A stretch of DNA of 64,000 bases from Mycolicibacterium porcinum (GCA_002086835.1 MVIG01000016.1:1-64000), one strand, 5' to 3'. Shown: positions 1-8,694, counted from the stretch's first letter. The notes: a model not told the origin generated them from the letters alone. A program made the numbers and translations.

Positions 1-75
1 CCCCCCCCAAAAACCCCCCCCCCCCACCCCCCCTCGCCCCCCAACACCCGCCGCCGGCCCCCCCCCCCGCCCCCC
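1..75. other. C-rich low-complexity edge
   Basis: Nearly every base is C, in long runs broken by a few A, T or G. It does not look like the surrounding coding DNA. On the opposite strand it is poly-G, a common read-end artefact of two-colour sequencing chemistry. It is probably a contig edge rather than biology, so the first tens of bases should be treated as unreliable. Confidence 0.7.
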
Positions 76-95
76 TTTTCTGGTGCTGGGAGGAA

Positions 96-584
96 CTACT
101 CGGCGGGACCGGGCAGTGTCGGCGTGCCGGCGACCGGGCCGCCGCCGGGGGAGACCGTCGGTACCCCCTTTCCGGACGGAGCTCCGGCGGCGACCGCCAC
201 CGGAGCGGCGGGTACCGGCGCTGCCGCGGGGACAATGGGAGCGGCGGCCGGCACGACCGGTACCGGCGGCGGTGCCAGCGGTACCGGGGGAATGCCCACC
301 GGGGGTGGGACCACGGGAACCGGAGGCGGCGCGAGTGGCACCGGCGGAACGGCCGCGGGCGCCGCTGGCACGACCCCCGCGGCTTCCACGGCGGCCGCCG
401 CACACACCGGCGCGCCCGGTGCACCGGCGGCGCCGGCCGCGGCGTCGACGCACTTGTACCCGCCGGTCTTGAGTTGCAGGACTGCCGCGGCGTGCGGGCT
501 GAGCGCCAGTGCGGCTGCTGCTGCGGTCATGCACAATCCAGTGCTGACAACAGTTTTGACCGTGAAGTGAGCAAAGGTGGCCAT
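96..584 (-). CDS. Secreted Pro/Ala/Val-rich protein
   Basis: Hypothetical exported protein of 162 aa. The N-terminus has a Sec-type signal (hydrophobic residues about 10-34, ending at an Ala-rich cleavage region). The mature part has two cysteines and then a Pro/Ala/Val-rich tail in which the segment VPLAPPPVPVVP occurs twice. AAAGGAG sits about 10 nt before the ATG. Such Pro/Ala-rich exported proteins are common in mycobacterial cell envelopes, but no specific function can be assigned. The 3' end lies within 25 bp of the suspect C-rich edge, so the last residues are uncertain. The opposite strand encodes a Gly/Thr-rich frame that imitates a PE_PGRS protein and is rejected. Confidence 0.7.
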   Translation of the reverse strand: MATFAHFTVKTVVSTGLCMTAAAAALALSPHAAAVLQLKTGGYKCVDAAAGAAGAPGAPVCAAAAVEAAGVVPAAPAAVPPVPLAPPPVPVVPPPVGIPPVPLAPPPVPVVPAAAPIVPAAAPVPAAPVAVAAGAPSGKGVPTVSPGGGPVAGTPTLPGPAE

Positions 585-653
585 CCCCGATCAGCTCCTT
601 TGATTGGTGTGGAAATTACATCGATGAAAATTGTGACGAGCTGAACCGTAGAA

Positions 654-690
654 CCGTCTGAAATCAGTGTCTACGTAAGTTTTCAGATGG
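654..690. terminator. Hairpin between two leftward genes
   Basis: CCGTCTGAAA (654-663) and TTTCAGATGG (681-690) form a 10-bp stem with one G-T pair and a 17-nt loop. It lies about 127 nt past the stop of the leftward zinc-ribbon/DUF732 gene and before the leftward Pro/Ala-rich gene. It could end transcription of the upstream gene or be a leader structure. There is no U-tract, so the call is tentative. Confidence 0.35.
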
Positions 691-816
691 TTGCGGGGTT
701 GAAATGTGAGCGAGCCGCAGTTGTGACCGCATCGTTTCCCACCGGCGGTGTGCGTCGTGGTAGAGCCGCGCGTGGCCATGGCGCAACTGCGCGCAAGGGC
801 GCAATTTTCGCAAACG

Positions 817-1686
817 TCATTGCCCGAGCTGCATCCGAATGCCTTTGGCCACAAGCTGTTCGAAGCTGTAACTGAACTCGCCGCGCCGTCCGACGGACAG
901 CACGTAGCGATCCTGACCTTCGGTCAACGGCACGGTGAAGGTGAAGGTGCAGGTGGCGGTACTGCCCTTGCCGGTGCCCAGTGTGGTGGTGGCGAGTATC
1001 TCGCCTTTGCCGTTCTTGACGGTGACGATGGTGCCGGGATTGACATCTGAGTACCCGTTTGCGCCTTGGCATGTTTCGCCGTCGGCGGCGATACCCTCCG
1101 CGCCTGCATTGTCAGAGAGCACAAAAGTGCCTGTGACCGTGGTCTTTTCGAGTATGTGGAAGCCCTGGGAGAAGTTGGGGCAGAACGTGTCGACAGCGAT
1201 CTTGTCGGCCAGCAGGCCCTGTTGCGCTCCGCCGTCCTCGAGCTGCCGGCACACCTGCCGTCCGTGTGCGATCGCGTTGGCGTCGGAATTGAACTGATCG
1301 CTGACCCCGGCATCCTTCAGGGCGGCAAGGTATCCGGTTTCCGGCGGGGGCGGCTTCCGGTGACTCGCCACCAGCAGGACCCACACCACCGCGGCGGTCA
1401 TCACGATGATGGCGGCCGCCGCGGTGGTTCCCAGCCACGTCGACCGGATGCCTGCCGTCTTCAGCTCGAGATAGTCGGGCAGCATCCGGCCGCCCACAGG
1501 GTCGGTCGACGTGGTCCTGCCGTCGCGGACCCGATTCGTCGGGTGTCCGGTGACGAAGTAGCGGCCCTCGTGGCGAGCCGTCGGGTCGGGCCGCCACCCG
1601 GTCGGTGCCGACCCGTGAAGCTGCCCGCACCGGCTGCAGGTGTCGGTGTCATCGAGCGGGGATCCGCAGTACGGACAGGTCATCAC
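817..1686 (-). CDS. Zinc-ribbon/DUF2510/DUF732 membrane protein
   Basis: Single-pass membrane protein of 289 aa with a mosaic layout. Residues 4-20 form a four-cysteine zinc ribbon (CPYC and CSRC). A DUF2510-like stretch follows (W-x-DPTARHEGRYF, about 31-44). One transmembrane helix lies near 84-107. A DUF732 domain with paired cysteines covers about 117-185, and a beta-rich C-terminal domain has two more cysteines. By analogy with mycobacterial DUF732 proteins, the C-terminal half is likely outside the membrane. No enzymatic role can be inferred. It is divergent from the four-helix membrane protein at 1789, with about 100 bp of shared promoter region. Confidence 0.8.
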   Translation of the reverse strand: MMTCPYCGSPLDDTDTCSRCGQLHGSAPTGWRPDPTARHEGRYFVTGHPTNRVRDGRTTSTDPVGGRMLPDYLELKTAGIRSTWLGTTAAAAIIVMTAAVVWVLLVASHRKPPPPETGYLAALKDAGVSDQFNSDANAIAHGRQVCRQLEDGGAQQGLLADKIAVDTFCPNFSQGFHILEKTTVTGTFVLSDNAGAEGIAADGETCQGANGYSDVNPGTIVTVKNGKGEILATTTLGTGKGSTATCTFTFTVPLTEGQDRYVLSVGRRGEFSYSFEQLVAKGIRMQLGQ

Positions 1687-1788
1687 TACCTGTTATATGC
1701 CGGTCGGTCCGCCCGCACAGCGGCGCCGTCGATATTCGGGTAGTTCGGTACTCGCGTTCACCCGTGCGATCTGTCGAAGAATTCGTCC

Positions 1789-2292
1789 ATGGCCGAAGAG
1801 CAAGCCGACGAGAGAGCCGGACCCAAAGCCGAGGAGAATCAGCTCGAACCAGCCAAGCCGGTCGAACTCGTATGGCTTGTCGCCGTGGATGTCATCGTGG
1901 CGGTGGGCGCGCCGATTCTGGCTGCCGAGCGATCGGAGTACTGGCCGCTGCAAGTCGGGGCGGCTCTGGTCGGAGTGTGGACGTTCCTGATGGTCTGGAT
2001 CATTCAGCACCGCCACATTGACAAAGAACGGAACCGGACAGCGGTGCGGGATGCGATCGTCTCGGCCTTCGTCACGAGCTACCTGGTCATCGTCAGCTGG
2101 AGCCTGTTCTCGCGGTCGGGCACCGGGCAGCAGATGGGCAATCTGGATCCGCTCGCTCAGACCCTGCTGGCCCATTTCACCTACCTGACCGGCATCGTGG
2201 TCGCGGCCCACGTCGGTGCCGGGGCGCTGGAGACCGTGGGCCGGCGCTCGGGCAGCTCACCGGACAAAGAGGGCGGAGGCACCCCGCCCTGA
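1789..2292 (+). CDS. Four-helix membrane protein, unknown function
   Basis: Hypothetical protein of 167 aa. A charged N-terminus rich in Glu, Ala and Lys (residues 1-25) precedes four predicted transmembrane helices near 27-45, 53-73, 86-106 and 128-146. The C-terminal tail is short and polar. I do not recognise a family motif. It begins at an ATG divergent from the DUF732 gene and is followed 66 bp later by the SDR gene in the same direction. Confidence 0.7.
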   Translation: MAEEQADERAGPKAEENQLEPAKPVELVWLVAVDVIVAVGAPILAAERSEYWPLQVGAALVGVWTFLMVWIIQHRHIDKERNRTAVRDAIVSAFVTSYLVIVSWSLFSRSGTGQQMGNLDPLAQTLLAHFTYLTGIVVAAHVGAGALETVGRRSGSSPDKEGGGTPP

Positions 2293-2358
2293 AGGTGCTG
2301 AGCAGTTGCACGACCCCCGACGCGGCCGGGGCGCGGGCCTGCCATTACCGTGCTAGCC

Positions 2359-3198
2359 ATGACACGGGTGACGGTGATCACAGGCGGTGCGGGCGGCATG
2401 GGATTGGCGACGGCCAAGGTCGTCGGCCGCGACCAGGCGGTCGTGCTGTGCGACGTACGGCAGGATCGCCTCGACGACGCGGCCACCGCCCTGGGGGACC
2501 TGGGTATCCCCGCCACGATCGTCAACGCCGACGTGACCGACCGGGCTGCCGTCGATCGGTTGTTCGAGACGGCGGCCGGGGCCGGGACCGTCAGTGCCGT
2601 CGTTCACGCGGCGGGGGTCAGTCCCAGCATGGGTGACGCCGAGTACGTGATGAGAACCAATGCGCTGGGCACGCTGCACGTCAACGAGTCCTTTTTCGCG
2701 TCCGCGGCCGAGGGCGCGGCGATCGTCAACGTGGCGTCGATGGCGGCACACCTGCTGCCCGAGGAAGTGATTCCTGCGCAGCACTTCCCGCTGGCGCTCC
2801 AGGATCAGGACCGGTTCGTCGCCGAGATGCTGGCGGCGTGCAACATGGCGCCCGAGGACATGAGGTCCGGGTTCTCGTACGCCATCAGCAAGGCGTTCGT
2901 GAAGTGGTACAGCTCGTCGCAGGCGGAGCGGTTCAACGGTCGCGGCCTCCGCATCGTCTCGGTGTCTCCGGGCTCCATCGACACCGAGATGGGCCGGCTC
3001 GAGGAGCAGGCCGGCGCGGGCGCGATGGTGGCCGACGCCGCGGTGCCGCGGTGGGGCAAGCCGGAGGAGATGGCGGATCTGCTGGCGTACTGCGTCAGCG
3101 AGCGGGCCGGTTACCTCACCGGTACGGACATCCTCAACGACGGCGGTGTCGTCGCCTCGATGCGGGAACGGGCCCGCCTGGCCGCTGCCGGCGGTTAG
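2359..3198 (+). CDS. SDR-family oxidoreductase
   Basis: Short-chain dehydrogenase/reductase of 279 aa that uses NAD(P) to oxidise or reduce an alcohol/ketone pair. The cofactor motif TGGAGGMG is at residues 8-15. The catalytic Ser is in NVASMA and the Tyr-Lys pair is in YAISK. A long insertion between Ser and Tyr resembles the hydroxysteroid dehydrogenase branch of the family, though the substrate cannot be read from sequence. The ATG at 2359 is preferred over an in-frame GTG at 2350. The stop at 3198 directly abuts the stop of the convergent methyltransferase gene. Confidence 0.85.
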   Translation: MTRVTVITGGAGGMGLATAKVVGRDQAVVLCDVRQDRLDDAATALGDLGIPATIVNADVTDRAAVDRLFETAAGAGTVSAVVHAAGVSPSMGDAEYVMRTNALGTLHVNESFFASAAEGAAIVNVASMAAHLLPEEVIPAQHFPLALQDQDRFVAEMLAACNMAPEDMRSGFSYAISKAFVKWYSSSQAERFNGRGLRIVSVSPGSIDTEMGRLEEQAGAGAMVADAAVPRWGKPEEMADLLAYCVSERAGYLTGTDILNDGGVVASMRERARLAAAGG

Positions 3199-4059
3199 TC
3201 AGCCGAACTCGAGCAGCGTGTAGGCGCCGCGGAACTGTTTGGTCGGCGCGAACTGCCAGAACGCCGGAAAGACGGTGCCGAAGAACCACCCGCGACCGCG
3301 GGGCATCGGCAGATCGTGAACGGCTGTGATCCCTGGCACGGTGTCGGCCAGGTCAGCCAGTTCCGCGGGTGACAGGCTGAACGGCATCGGCGGTACGCGG
3401 TAGTGCCGTGAGGACCGCATGCCCTTGGGTGCGAACTTCTTCACCAGCACAGGCGGCAGGTCGAAGATCATCTGACCACCGGGAAAACGTTTGGCGCACT
3501 CGGTGATCAGGCCGAGCGCTTCTTCGGGTTGCAGGTACATCAGCAAGCCCTCTGCCGTGATGAAGACTCCGTCGCCGGGATCCACCGCGTCCATCCAGCT
3601 GTAGTCCAGTGCGGACTGAGCTCTGGTGGCGATGCGGTCGGAGCTGGGCAGCAGCTGTTCGCGCAGTTCGATGACGGGCGGGAAATCGATGCTCAGCCAA
3701 CGGAACCGGCCGCCCGGAATCGCGGCGTCGAGCCTCCAGAAACTGGTTTGCAGGCCCTCGGCCAGCGCGACCACCGTGGCGGATGGATGCGTGCTCAGGT
3801 AGTGCCGGGCGGCCTTGTCGAAGGCGAGCGAGCGCAAGGCCATCTCCTGGCCCGTCCGGCGACCGAACTTGGCGAAGTCGTAGGCGATGGAATCGGCCAG
3901 TTGGACGGCCATGGCATCATCGATGATGGGGTGGGGATGGCGGGCCTGGGCGGCCCGGCCGTTCAGGGTCAGCAAGGCGGTTTCCGAAACGCCGGTCAGG
4001 GCGCTGGCCCCGGCCTTCTTGGAGACCTTCTCGCCGTCTGCGTGTTCCACCGGAGCCAC
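3199..4059 (-). CDS. LCMT/PPM1-type SAM methyltransferase
   Basis: Class I methyltransferase of 286 aa from the leucine carboxyl methyltransferase/TcmP-like family, which methylates carboxyl or hydroxyl oxygens using SAM. Characteristic segments are GVSETALLTLNGRA, a SAM-site variant VVALAEGLQTSFWR (about 95-108), and FITAEGLLMYL. Mycobacteria carry many paralogues of this family, mostly with unknown substrates. The gene is convergent with the SDR gene and divergent from the glycosidase gene at 4158. Confidence 0.8.
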   Translation of the reverse strand: MAPVEHADGEKVSKKAGASALTGVSETALLTLNGRAAQARHPHPIIDDAMAVQLADSIAYDFAKFGRRTGQEMALRSLAFDKAARHYLSTHPSATVVALAEGLQTSFWRLDAAIPGGRFRWLSIDFPPVIELREQLLPSSDRIATRAQSALDYSWMDAVDPGDGVFITAEGLLMYLQPEEALGLITECAKRFPGGQMIFDLPPVLVKKFAPKGMRSSRHYRVPPMPFSLSPAELADLADTVPGITAVHDLPMPRGRGWFFGTVFPAFWQFAPTKQFRGAYTLLEFG

Positions 4060-4157
4060 GCTACCGGCCGATGCGGACTCGACAACTCACCGTGGAGTTG
4101 AGATCCCTTGTGGTGGGTACTCGTCGAGCGTCACGGTTTCGTACAGGAGATTGCCAT

Positions 4158-5351
4158 TTGATTCGTAATGTGATGCAGGTCAACAGAAAAGACGACGGTG
4201 CCAGTTTGGGCCGTCGTGCCGCGTTCAAGCTCTCGCTGCTCATCACGGCAGGGTTGTCGGTGGCAAGGGCACCGGGGGCGCAGGCGAAGGTCGACGGCCA
4301 CGGGTCCCGCTGGTCACCGGAGCGGGCGCACCGCTGGTATGCCGCGCAGGGGTGGCTGGTCGGTGCCAACTTCATCCCGTCCAACGCGGGCAATCAGCTG
4401 GAGATGTTCCAGCCGGAAACCTATGACCCGCAGCGGATCGACAACGAGTTGCGCATCGCCCGGTTGGCCGGGTTCAACACAGTGCGGGTGTTCTTGCACG
4501 ATCAGCTGTGGGCCCAGGGTCCCTCGGGCTTTCAGAACCGCTTGGCCCAATTCGTTGCTCTGGCATCCAGTCACGGCATCAAACCGCTGTTCGTGCTGTT
4601 CGATTCGTGCTGGGATCCGTTTCCTCGGTTGGGCCGTCAGCGGCGGCCGCGGCCGGGGATCCACAATTCGGTGTGGGTGCAGAGCCCAGGTGCTGCGCAC
4701 TTGGACGATCGCCGGTACCGACGGACGTTGCGGGAGTACGTCGTCGGCGTGATCAGCCAATTCCGCCACGACGACCGCGTATTGGGGTGGGACCTGTGGA
4801 ACGAACCCGACAACCCCTCAGCCACCTACCGCGAAGTGGAACGGCAGGACAAGATCGGCCTGATCGAGGAACTGCTGCCGCAGGTTTTCGCCTGGGCCCG
4901 TTCGGTGGACCCCGTGCAGCCGTTGACCAGCGGTGTGTGGGACGGACCGTGGGCCGACCCGCTGGCGCGCAGCCGGATGGCGACGCTGCAGCTCGACCTC
5001 TCGGATGTGGTGACGTTTCACAGCTACGACCATCCGGCCGGATTCGAGGCCAGGATCGGAGAGCTGGCACCCATGGGGCGCCCGATCATGTGCACCGAAT
5101 ACCTGGCGCGCGGCGAGGGCAGCACGGTCGAGGGCGTGTTGCCGATTGCCAAACGGCACAACGTCGGCGCCTATACCTGGGGCCTGGTGGCCGGCAAGAC
5201 GCAGACCTACCTTCCGTGGGATTCCTGGGACCATCCCTACAAGTCGCCCCCGAAGGAGTGGTTTCACGACCTGTTCCATGAGGATGGACGACCGTATCGG
5301 GACGGTGAGATCCGCGTCATCCGGGAGCTGACCGGGCGGCCTTACCCCTGA
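4158..5351 (+). CDS. Exported GH5-like glycoside hydrolase
   Basis: Probable retaining beta-glycosidase of about 397 aa (cellulase/mannanase clan). The acid/base Glu is in LWNEPD and the nucleophile Glu is likely in MCTEYLARG. The N-terminus has a twin-arginine-like signal (LGRRAAFKLS, hydrophobic core, then AQA), so it is probably exported. Three in-frame starts compete. TTG 4158 follows AGGAGA (4145-4150) by about 7 nt, while GTG 4170 and ATG 4173 lack a well-placed ribosome site. TTG is therefore chosen, with 392 aa from the ATG as the alternative. It is convergent with the lipoprotein hydrolase, with 5 bp between stops. Confidence 0.75.
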   Translation: MIRNVMQVNRKDDGASLGRRAAFKLSLLITAGLSVARAPGAQAKVDGHGSRWSPERAHRWYAAQGWLVGANFIPSNAGNQLEMFQPETYDPQRIDNELRIARLAGFNTVRVFLHDQLWAQGPSGFQNRLAQFVALASSHGIKPLFVLFDSCWDPFPRLGRQRRPRPGIHNSVWVQSPGAAHLDDRRYRRTLREYVVGVISQFRHDDRVLGWDLWNEPDNPSATYREVERQDKIGLIEELLPQVFAWARSVDPVQPLTSGVWDGPWADPLARSRMATLQLDLSDVVTFHSYDHPAGFEARIGELAPMGRPIMCTEYLARGEGSTVEGVLPIAKRHNVGAYTWGLVAGKTQTYLPWDSWDHPYKSPPKEWFHDLFHEDGRPYRDGEIRVIRELTGRPYP

Positions 5352-5356
5352 CGACG

Positions 5357-6385
5357 TCAGCGGCCACCCATTCGGCTGACGTCGGCGATCGCGGCGACGA
5401 ACTGCTCGGGTGCCTCCTGGGGCACGTTGTGACCGATGCCGTCGAGGATGCGGTGTTCGTAGGGCCCGGTGTAGAGGGCGCGGTAGCCGGCGCCGTCCTT
5501 GGCCGCACCGTCGAAGTCGGACCCGATCGTGATGGTCGGGACCGTGACGGGCGGCTTGCCTGCCAGGCGCGCCTCGTCGGCGTCGAAGCGGGCCTCACCG
5601 GGGGCCAGGCTGAGCCGCCACCGGTAGTTGTGTACGACGATGTCGACGTGGTCGGGGTTGTCGAATGCCGCGGCGGACAGGTCGTAGGTGGCGTCGTCGA
5701 AACGCCACAGCGGTGAGGCCCTGGTCCAGATCAGCCGGTTGAACTCCGTTGTGTTCTGGCGGTAGCCGAGCTCACCGCGCGGGGTGGCGAAGTAGTACTG
5801 GTACCACCAGCCCAGTTCGGCCTCCGGCGCGAGCGGTTGCAGATTGGCAGCGAGGTTGACGGTGAGGTAGCCGCTGACCGCGACCAGCCCGGCGCAGCGT
5901 TGCGGCCACAGCGCGGCGACGTTGTTGGCGGTGCGCCCACCCCAGTCATATCCGCCGAGCACGGCCTTCGGGATGTTCAGCGCGTCCATCAGGGCGATGA
6001 CATCGGCGGCCAGCGCGGCCTGCTGTCCGTTGCGCGCGGTGCCTGCCGAGCGGAACCGGGTGGAGCCGAAGCCGCGCAGGTAGGGCACGATCACCCGGAA
6101 GCCCCGCTGCGCCAGCAGCGCCGAGGCGTCGGCGTAGCTGTGGATGTCGTAGGGCCAGCCGTGCAGCAGGATCACCGGCTGTCCATCTGCCGGACCGGCC
6201 TCGGTGTAGCCGACGTCGAGGTCTCCGGCGTCGATCTGCTTGACCGGGTTCATGGGATGCGACGGCTTGGCCGGCGGCCCGGCCGGGGCTGTGGGTGCGG
6301 GTGAGGTACCGCAGGCCGCCAGGGTCGCCGCCCCGGCGGCGGCCGCCGTGAGGAAGCCGAAGTTCCTTCTGCTCAAACCGTTCAC
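5357..6385 (-). CDS. Tat-exported lipoprotein alpha/beta hydrolase
   Basis: Alpha/beta hydrolase resembling epoxide hydrolases, 342 aa from GTG 6385. Motifs are HGWPYD (oxyanion), GYDWGGR with Asp as nucleophile, IGSDFD, and GHNVPQE with the catalytic His. The N-terminus combines a Tat motif (SRRNFGFL) with a lipobox (LAAC, Cys 25), so a membrane-anchored lipoprotein is expected. AAGGAG lies 8 nt before GTG 6385. An in-frame ATG at 6421 would add 12 residues and has no clear ribosome site. The gene is divergent from a LysR regulator, and a dyad element between them is also found upstream of the cupin gene near 52 kb. Confidence 0.85.
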   Translation of the reverse strand: MNGLSRRNFGFLTAAAAGAATLAACGTSPAPTAPAGPPAKPSHPMNPVKQIDAGDLDVGYTEAGPADGQPVILLHGWPYDIHSYADASALLAQRGFRVIVPYLRGFGSTRFRSAGTARNGQQAALAADVIALMDALNIPKAVLGGYDWGGRTANNVAALWPQRCAGLVAVSGYLTVNLAANLQPLAPEAELGWWYQYYFATPRGELGYRQNTTEFNRLIWTRASPLWRFDDATYDLSAAAFDNPDHVDIVVHNYRWRLSLAPGEARFDADEARLAGKPPVTVPTITIGSDFDGAAKDGAGYRALYTGPYEHRILDGIGHNVPQEAPEQFVAAIADVSRMGGR

Positions 6386-6435
6386 CGTTGCTGCTCCTTC
6401 TTGCGGGCTCGTGGAATCCATCTCACCCCGTCGGC

Positions 6436-6466
6436 CTCATCAAGTCCAACGATTGAATCTGATGAG
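6436..6466. promoter_or_regulatory. LysR-type dyad, copy 1 of shared element
   Basis: The outer dyad is CTCATCA (6436-6442) and TGATGAG (6460-6466), a perfect 7-bp inverted repeat with a 17-nt spacer. Inside it, 6438-6453 reads CATCAAGTCCAACGAT, followed seven bases later by GATG. The identical arrangement occurs at 52057-52083. Its position between a lysR gene and its divergent neighbour is typical of LysR binding sites. Binding itself is inferred. Confidence 0.65.
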
Positions 6467-6496
6467 ACCCATCGACCAGATAGATAGGCTGTCGCT

Positions 6497-7393
6497 GTGG
6501 AGTTACGGCAGATCGAGCACTTCATCGCGGTGGCCGGCGAGATGAGTTTCACCCGCGCCGCCGAGCGGGCGCATCTTGTGCAATCGGCATTGTCGACGTC
6601 GATCGCGAAGCTTGAGCGTGAGCTCGGGGTGGAGCTGTTCGACCGGTCGCGGCAACAGATCAGCCTGACCGCGGCCGGGGAGGCGTTCCGGACGCATGCC
6701 TACGAGGTGCTGCACGCGGCCCGCGCGGCGGCCGAATCGGCGGCACAGTTCCGCGGATCGCTCATGGGCACGGTCGAGTTCGGTTCGCTGATCTCGTACG
6801 GGCCGGTCGATGTCGCCGGCGCCCTCGGCGACTTTCACCGTGCCCATCCGTCCGTGCGGCTGCGGTTGAGGCTGAGCCAATCCGGGGCATCGGCGTATCT
6901 GGCCGCCCTGTTGGAGGGCTCACTGGATCTGGCCCTGGTATCGCTGCCCAACCGGTTCCCGGCACAGCTCGACATGAAGCTGCTGTTCGAGGAGCCGATG
7001 GTGTTCGTCTGCCGCGAGGACCACGCCCTGGCCCGGCGTCGACATCTCGATCTGGCGGACCTGGCCGGCGAGGATCTGGTCGGCCTCCCACCCGAATTCG
7101 GGTTGCGCCGCCTGATGGATGAGGCGTTTCACCGTGCCGGCGTGCAACCACACACGCAGTATGAAGTTCCGGCCGGGTTCGCCGCGATCGCCGAACTGGT
7201 CGGCAACGGACTGGGCACGGCTTTCATGCCGGCGTCCGAGGCGCGTCGCTTCGGCGACCTGCGGACCGTGGTGTTGCGTGACCCGGCGACGTGGCAGGTC
7301 TACCTCGCCGCGCCGCCGGTCGAGCGGATGACGCCGGCGGCGGCGCGGCTGGCCGAAACCCTGCTCGACGCCGCGGTTTCGGCTTCCGGCTAG
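6497..7393 (+). CDS. LysR-family transcriptional regulator
   Basis: LysR-type regulator of 298 aa starting at GTG 6497. The N-terminal winged helix-turn-helix (residues 1-60) has the family pattern FTRAAERAHLVQSALSTSIAKLERELG. The rest is the periplasmic-binding-protein-like effector domain. It is divergent from the exported hydrolase, the classic arrangement in which the regulator controls its neighbour and itself through a shared site. Its stop overlaps the stop of the convergent VOC gene by 4 bp. The effector is unknown. Confidence 0.9.
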   Translation: MELRQIEHFIAVAGEMSFTRAAERAHLVQSALSTSIAKLERELGVELFDRSRQQISLTAAGEAFRTHAYEVLHAARAAAESAAQFRGSLMGTVEFGSLISYGPVDVAGALGDFHRAHPSVRLRLRLSQSGASAYLAALLEGSLDLALVSLPNRFPAQLDMKLLFEEPMVFVCREDHALARRRHLDLADLAGEDLVGLPPEFGLRRLMDEAFHRAGVQPHTQYEVPAGFAAIAELVGNGLGTAFMPASEARRFGDLRTVVLRDPATWQVYLAAPPVERMTPAAARLAETLLDAAVSASG

Positions 7394-7743
7394 CGAGCCA
7401 GCGGGCTGTAGAACACCAGGCCGTTGCCCTTGTTGTCGTAGACCACGGCCCGGCGCTCGTGGGCATCGTCGTAGGGGTGCTTGATGATGCCGCCGCCGCT
7501 CTCCTCGATGGCCTTGGCCGCGCCGTCCACGTCGGCGGTCTTGATCCCGACGACGACCTGACCGGGGATCGGGTGATCGACCGAGGTGGCCAGCGCGAGC
7601 GTGAGCGATCCACCGTCTAGTGCGGCGAAGTGGGCGCCATCGCGGAACTTCAGTGGCATTCCCAGGGTCTCGGTGTAGAAGCGGATCGACTCATCCAGGT
7701 CGTCGGTCGAGAGGATGATCATCCGTACGTCGTGGTCGCTCAT
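7390..7743 (-). CDS. VOC-family (glyoxalase-like) protein
   Basis: Small protein of 117 aa with the vicinal-oxygen-chelate fold, the family of glyoxalase I and ring-cleavage dioxygenases. It contains ILSTDDLDESIRFYTETLGMPL near the start and a VVYDNKGNGLVFYSPL end, matching the paired beta-alpha-beta-beta-beta modules. AGGAGGGC precedes the ATG at 7743, which decides this start over longer possibilities. Substrate unknown. It is divergent from the SDR gene at 7915. Confidence 0.8.
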   Translation of the reverse strand: MSDHDVRMIILSTDDLDESIRFYTETLGMPLKFRDGAHFAALDGGSLTLALATSVDHPIPGQVVVGIKTADVDGAAKAIEESGGGIIKHPYDDAHERRAVVYDNKGNGLVFYSPLAR

Positions 7744-7842
7744 CAGTGCCCTCCTGTGGCTGAACGCTTTCAGGTTAGGGCCTGCACGGGTGCGGACATA
7801 GGGTCCTAGGGCACAGATGGTGGGGCCCGGACGATGGCAGGA

Positions 7843-7858
7843 CTCTACATATATAGAG
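7843..7858. promoter_or_regulatory. Near-perfect 16-bp palindrome before SDR gene
   Basis: CTCTACATATATAGAG is a palindrome with one mismatched pair, in the gap between the divergent VOC and SDR genes. The AT-rich centre stands out against the GC-rich background. It may be an operator, possibly for the TetR protein encoded just downstream of the SDR gene, or part of a promoter. No binding protein is proven. Confidence 0.4.
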
Positions 7859-7914
7859 ACTGTGTGGAGTAGGTTGTCCGAAATCGAACCGAACCACAGG
7901 AGAGCTCGCCGACG

Positions 7915-8694
7915 ATGACGCTGCAATTCGATCTGTCGCCCCGGCGGGTGTTGATCACCGGAGCCGGGCAGGGGGTCGGCCGCGGCCTCGCCGACGCCTT
8001 CGCCGCGGCCGGTGCCACCGTGCTGGTCAACGACCTCCGCACGGAACGGGCCGACGCCGTGGCCGCCGAGCTGCGCGCAGCGGGCGGTGACGCGGTGGCG
8101 GTGCCGTTCGATGTCACCGACTACCAGGCCGTGACCGATGCGGTGGACGCGGCCGGGCCCGTCGATGTTCTGGTCAACAACGCGGGCAATGCCGGGGCCG
8201 AGGGCTTCGCCGCCCGGATGCCGTTCGCCGAGAGCACGCCGGCCGATTGGGATCCGTTTCTCCAGGTGAATCTGTATGGGGTACTGAACTGCACCCGGGC
8301 GGCACTACCGGCGATGGTGCAGCGGCAGTGGGGCCGGGTCGTGACGATCGTCTCCGATGCCGGACGCACCGGGGACGCCAGTGGCGCCGTATACGCGGCG
8401 GCCAAGGCTGGTGCCGCGGGTCTGACCCGGTCGATCGCGCTGGAGAACGGTCGCTACGGCATCACTGCCAACAACATCGCGCTTGGCACCATGCGCACCC
8501 CGCTCACCGAGCCGTTGTGGGCTGAGATGGCGGATTCGCCGCAGGCCAAGGCGATCCTGTCGAGGTACCCGATCCGCAGGCCCGGCCTGCCCGAGGATGT
8601 CGCCTATCTGGCGGTGTTGCTGGCCAGCGACCACGGCTCCTGGATCACCGGTCAGACCCTACCGGTCAACGGCGGCTACTCCTTCGCGATGTGA
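7915..8694 (+). CDS. SDR-family oxidoreductase
   Basis: Classical short-chain dehydrogenase of 259 aa. It has TGAGQGVG at residues 16-23, NNAG near 88, the catalytic Tyr-Lys in YAAAK and a standard GQTLPVNGG C-terminal segment. It resembles enzymes acting on hydroxyacyl-CoA or cyclic alcohols, but the substrate is not defined. Its 3' end overlaps the convergent tetR gene by 36 bp. Confidence 0.85.
   Translation: MTLQFDLSPRRVLITGAGQGVGRGLADAFAAAGATVLVNDLRTERADAVAAELRAAGGDAVAVPFDVTDYQAVTDAVDAAGPVDVLVNNAGNAGAEGFAARMPFAESTPADWDPFLQVNLYGVLNCTRAALPAMVQRQWGRVVTIVSDAGRTGDASGAVYAAAKAGAAGLTRSIALENGRYGITANNIALGTMRTPLTEPLWAEMADSPQAKAILSRYPIRRPGLPEDVAYLAVLLASDHGSWITGQTLPVNGGYSFAM

Noticed and set aside
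124..570. Gly/Thr-rich rightward frame resembling a PE_PGRS protein
   Set aside because: The opposite strand has a signal peptide, a good ribosome site and a sensible Pro/Ala-rich protein. The Gly-rich frame is its mirror image and lacks a PE domain.
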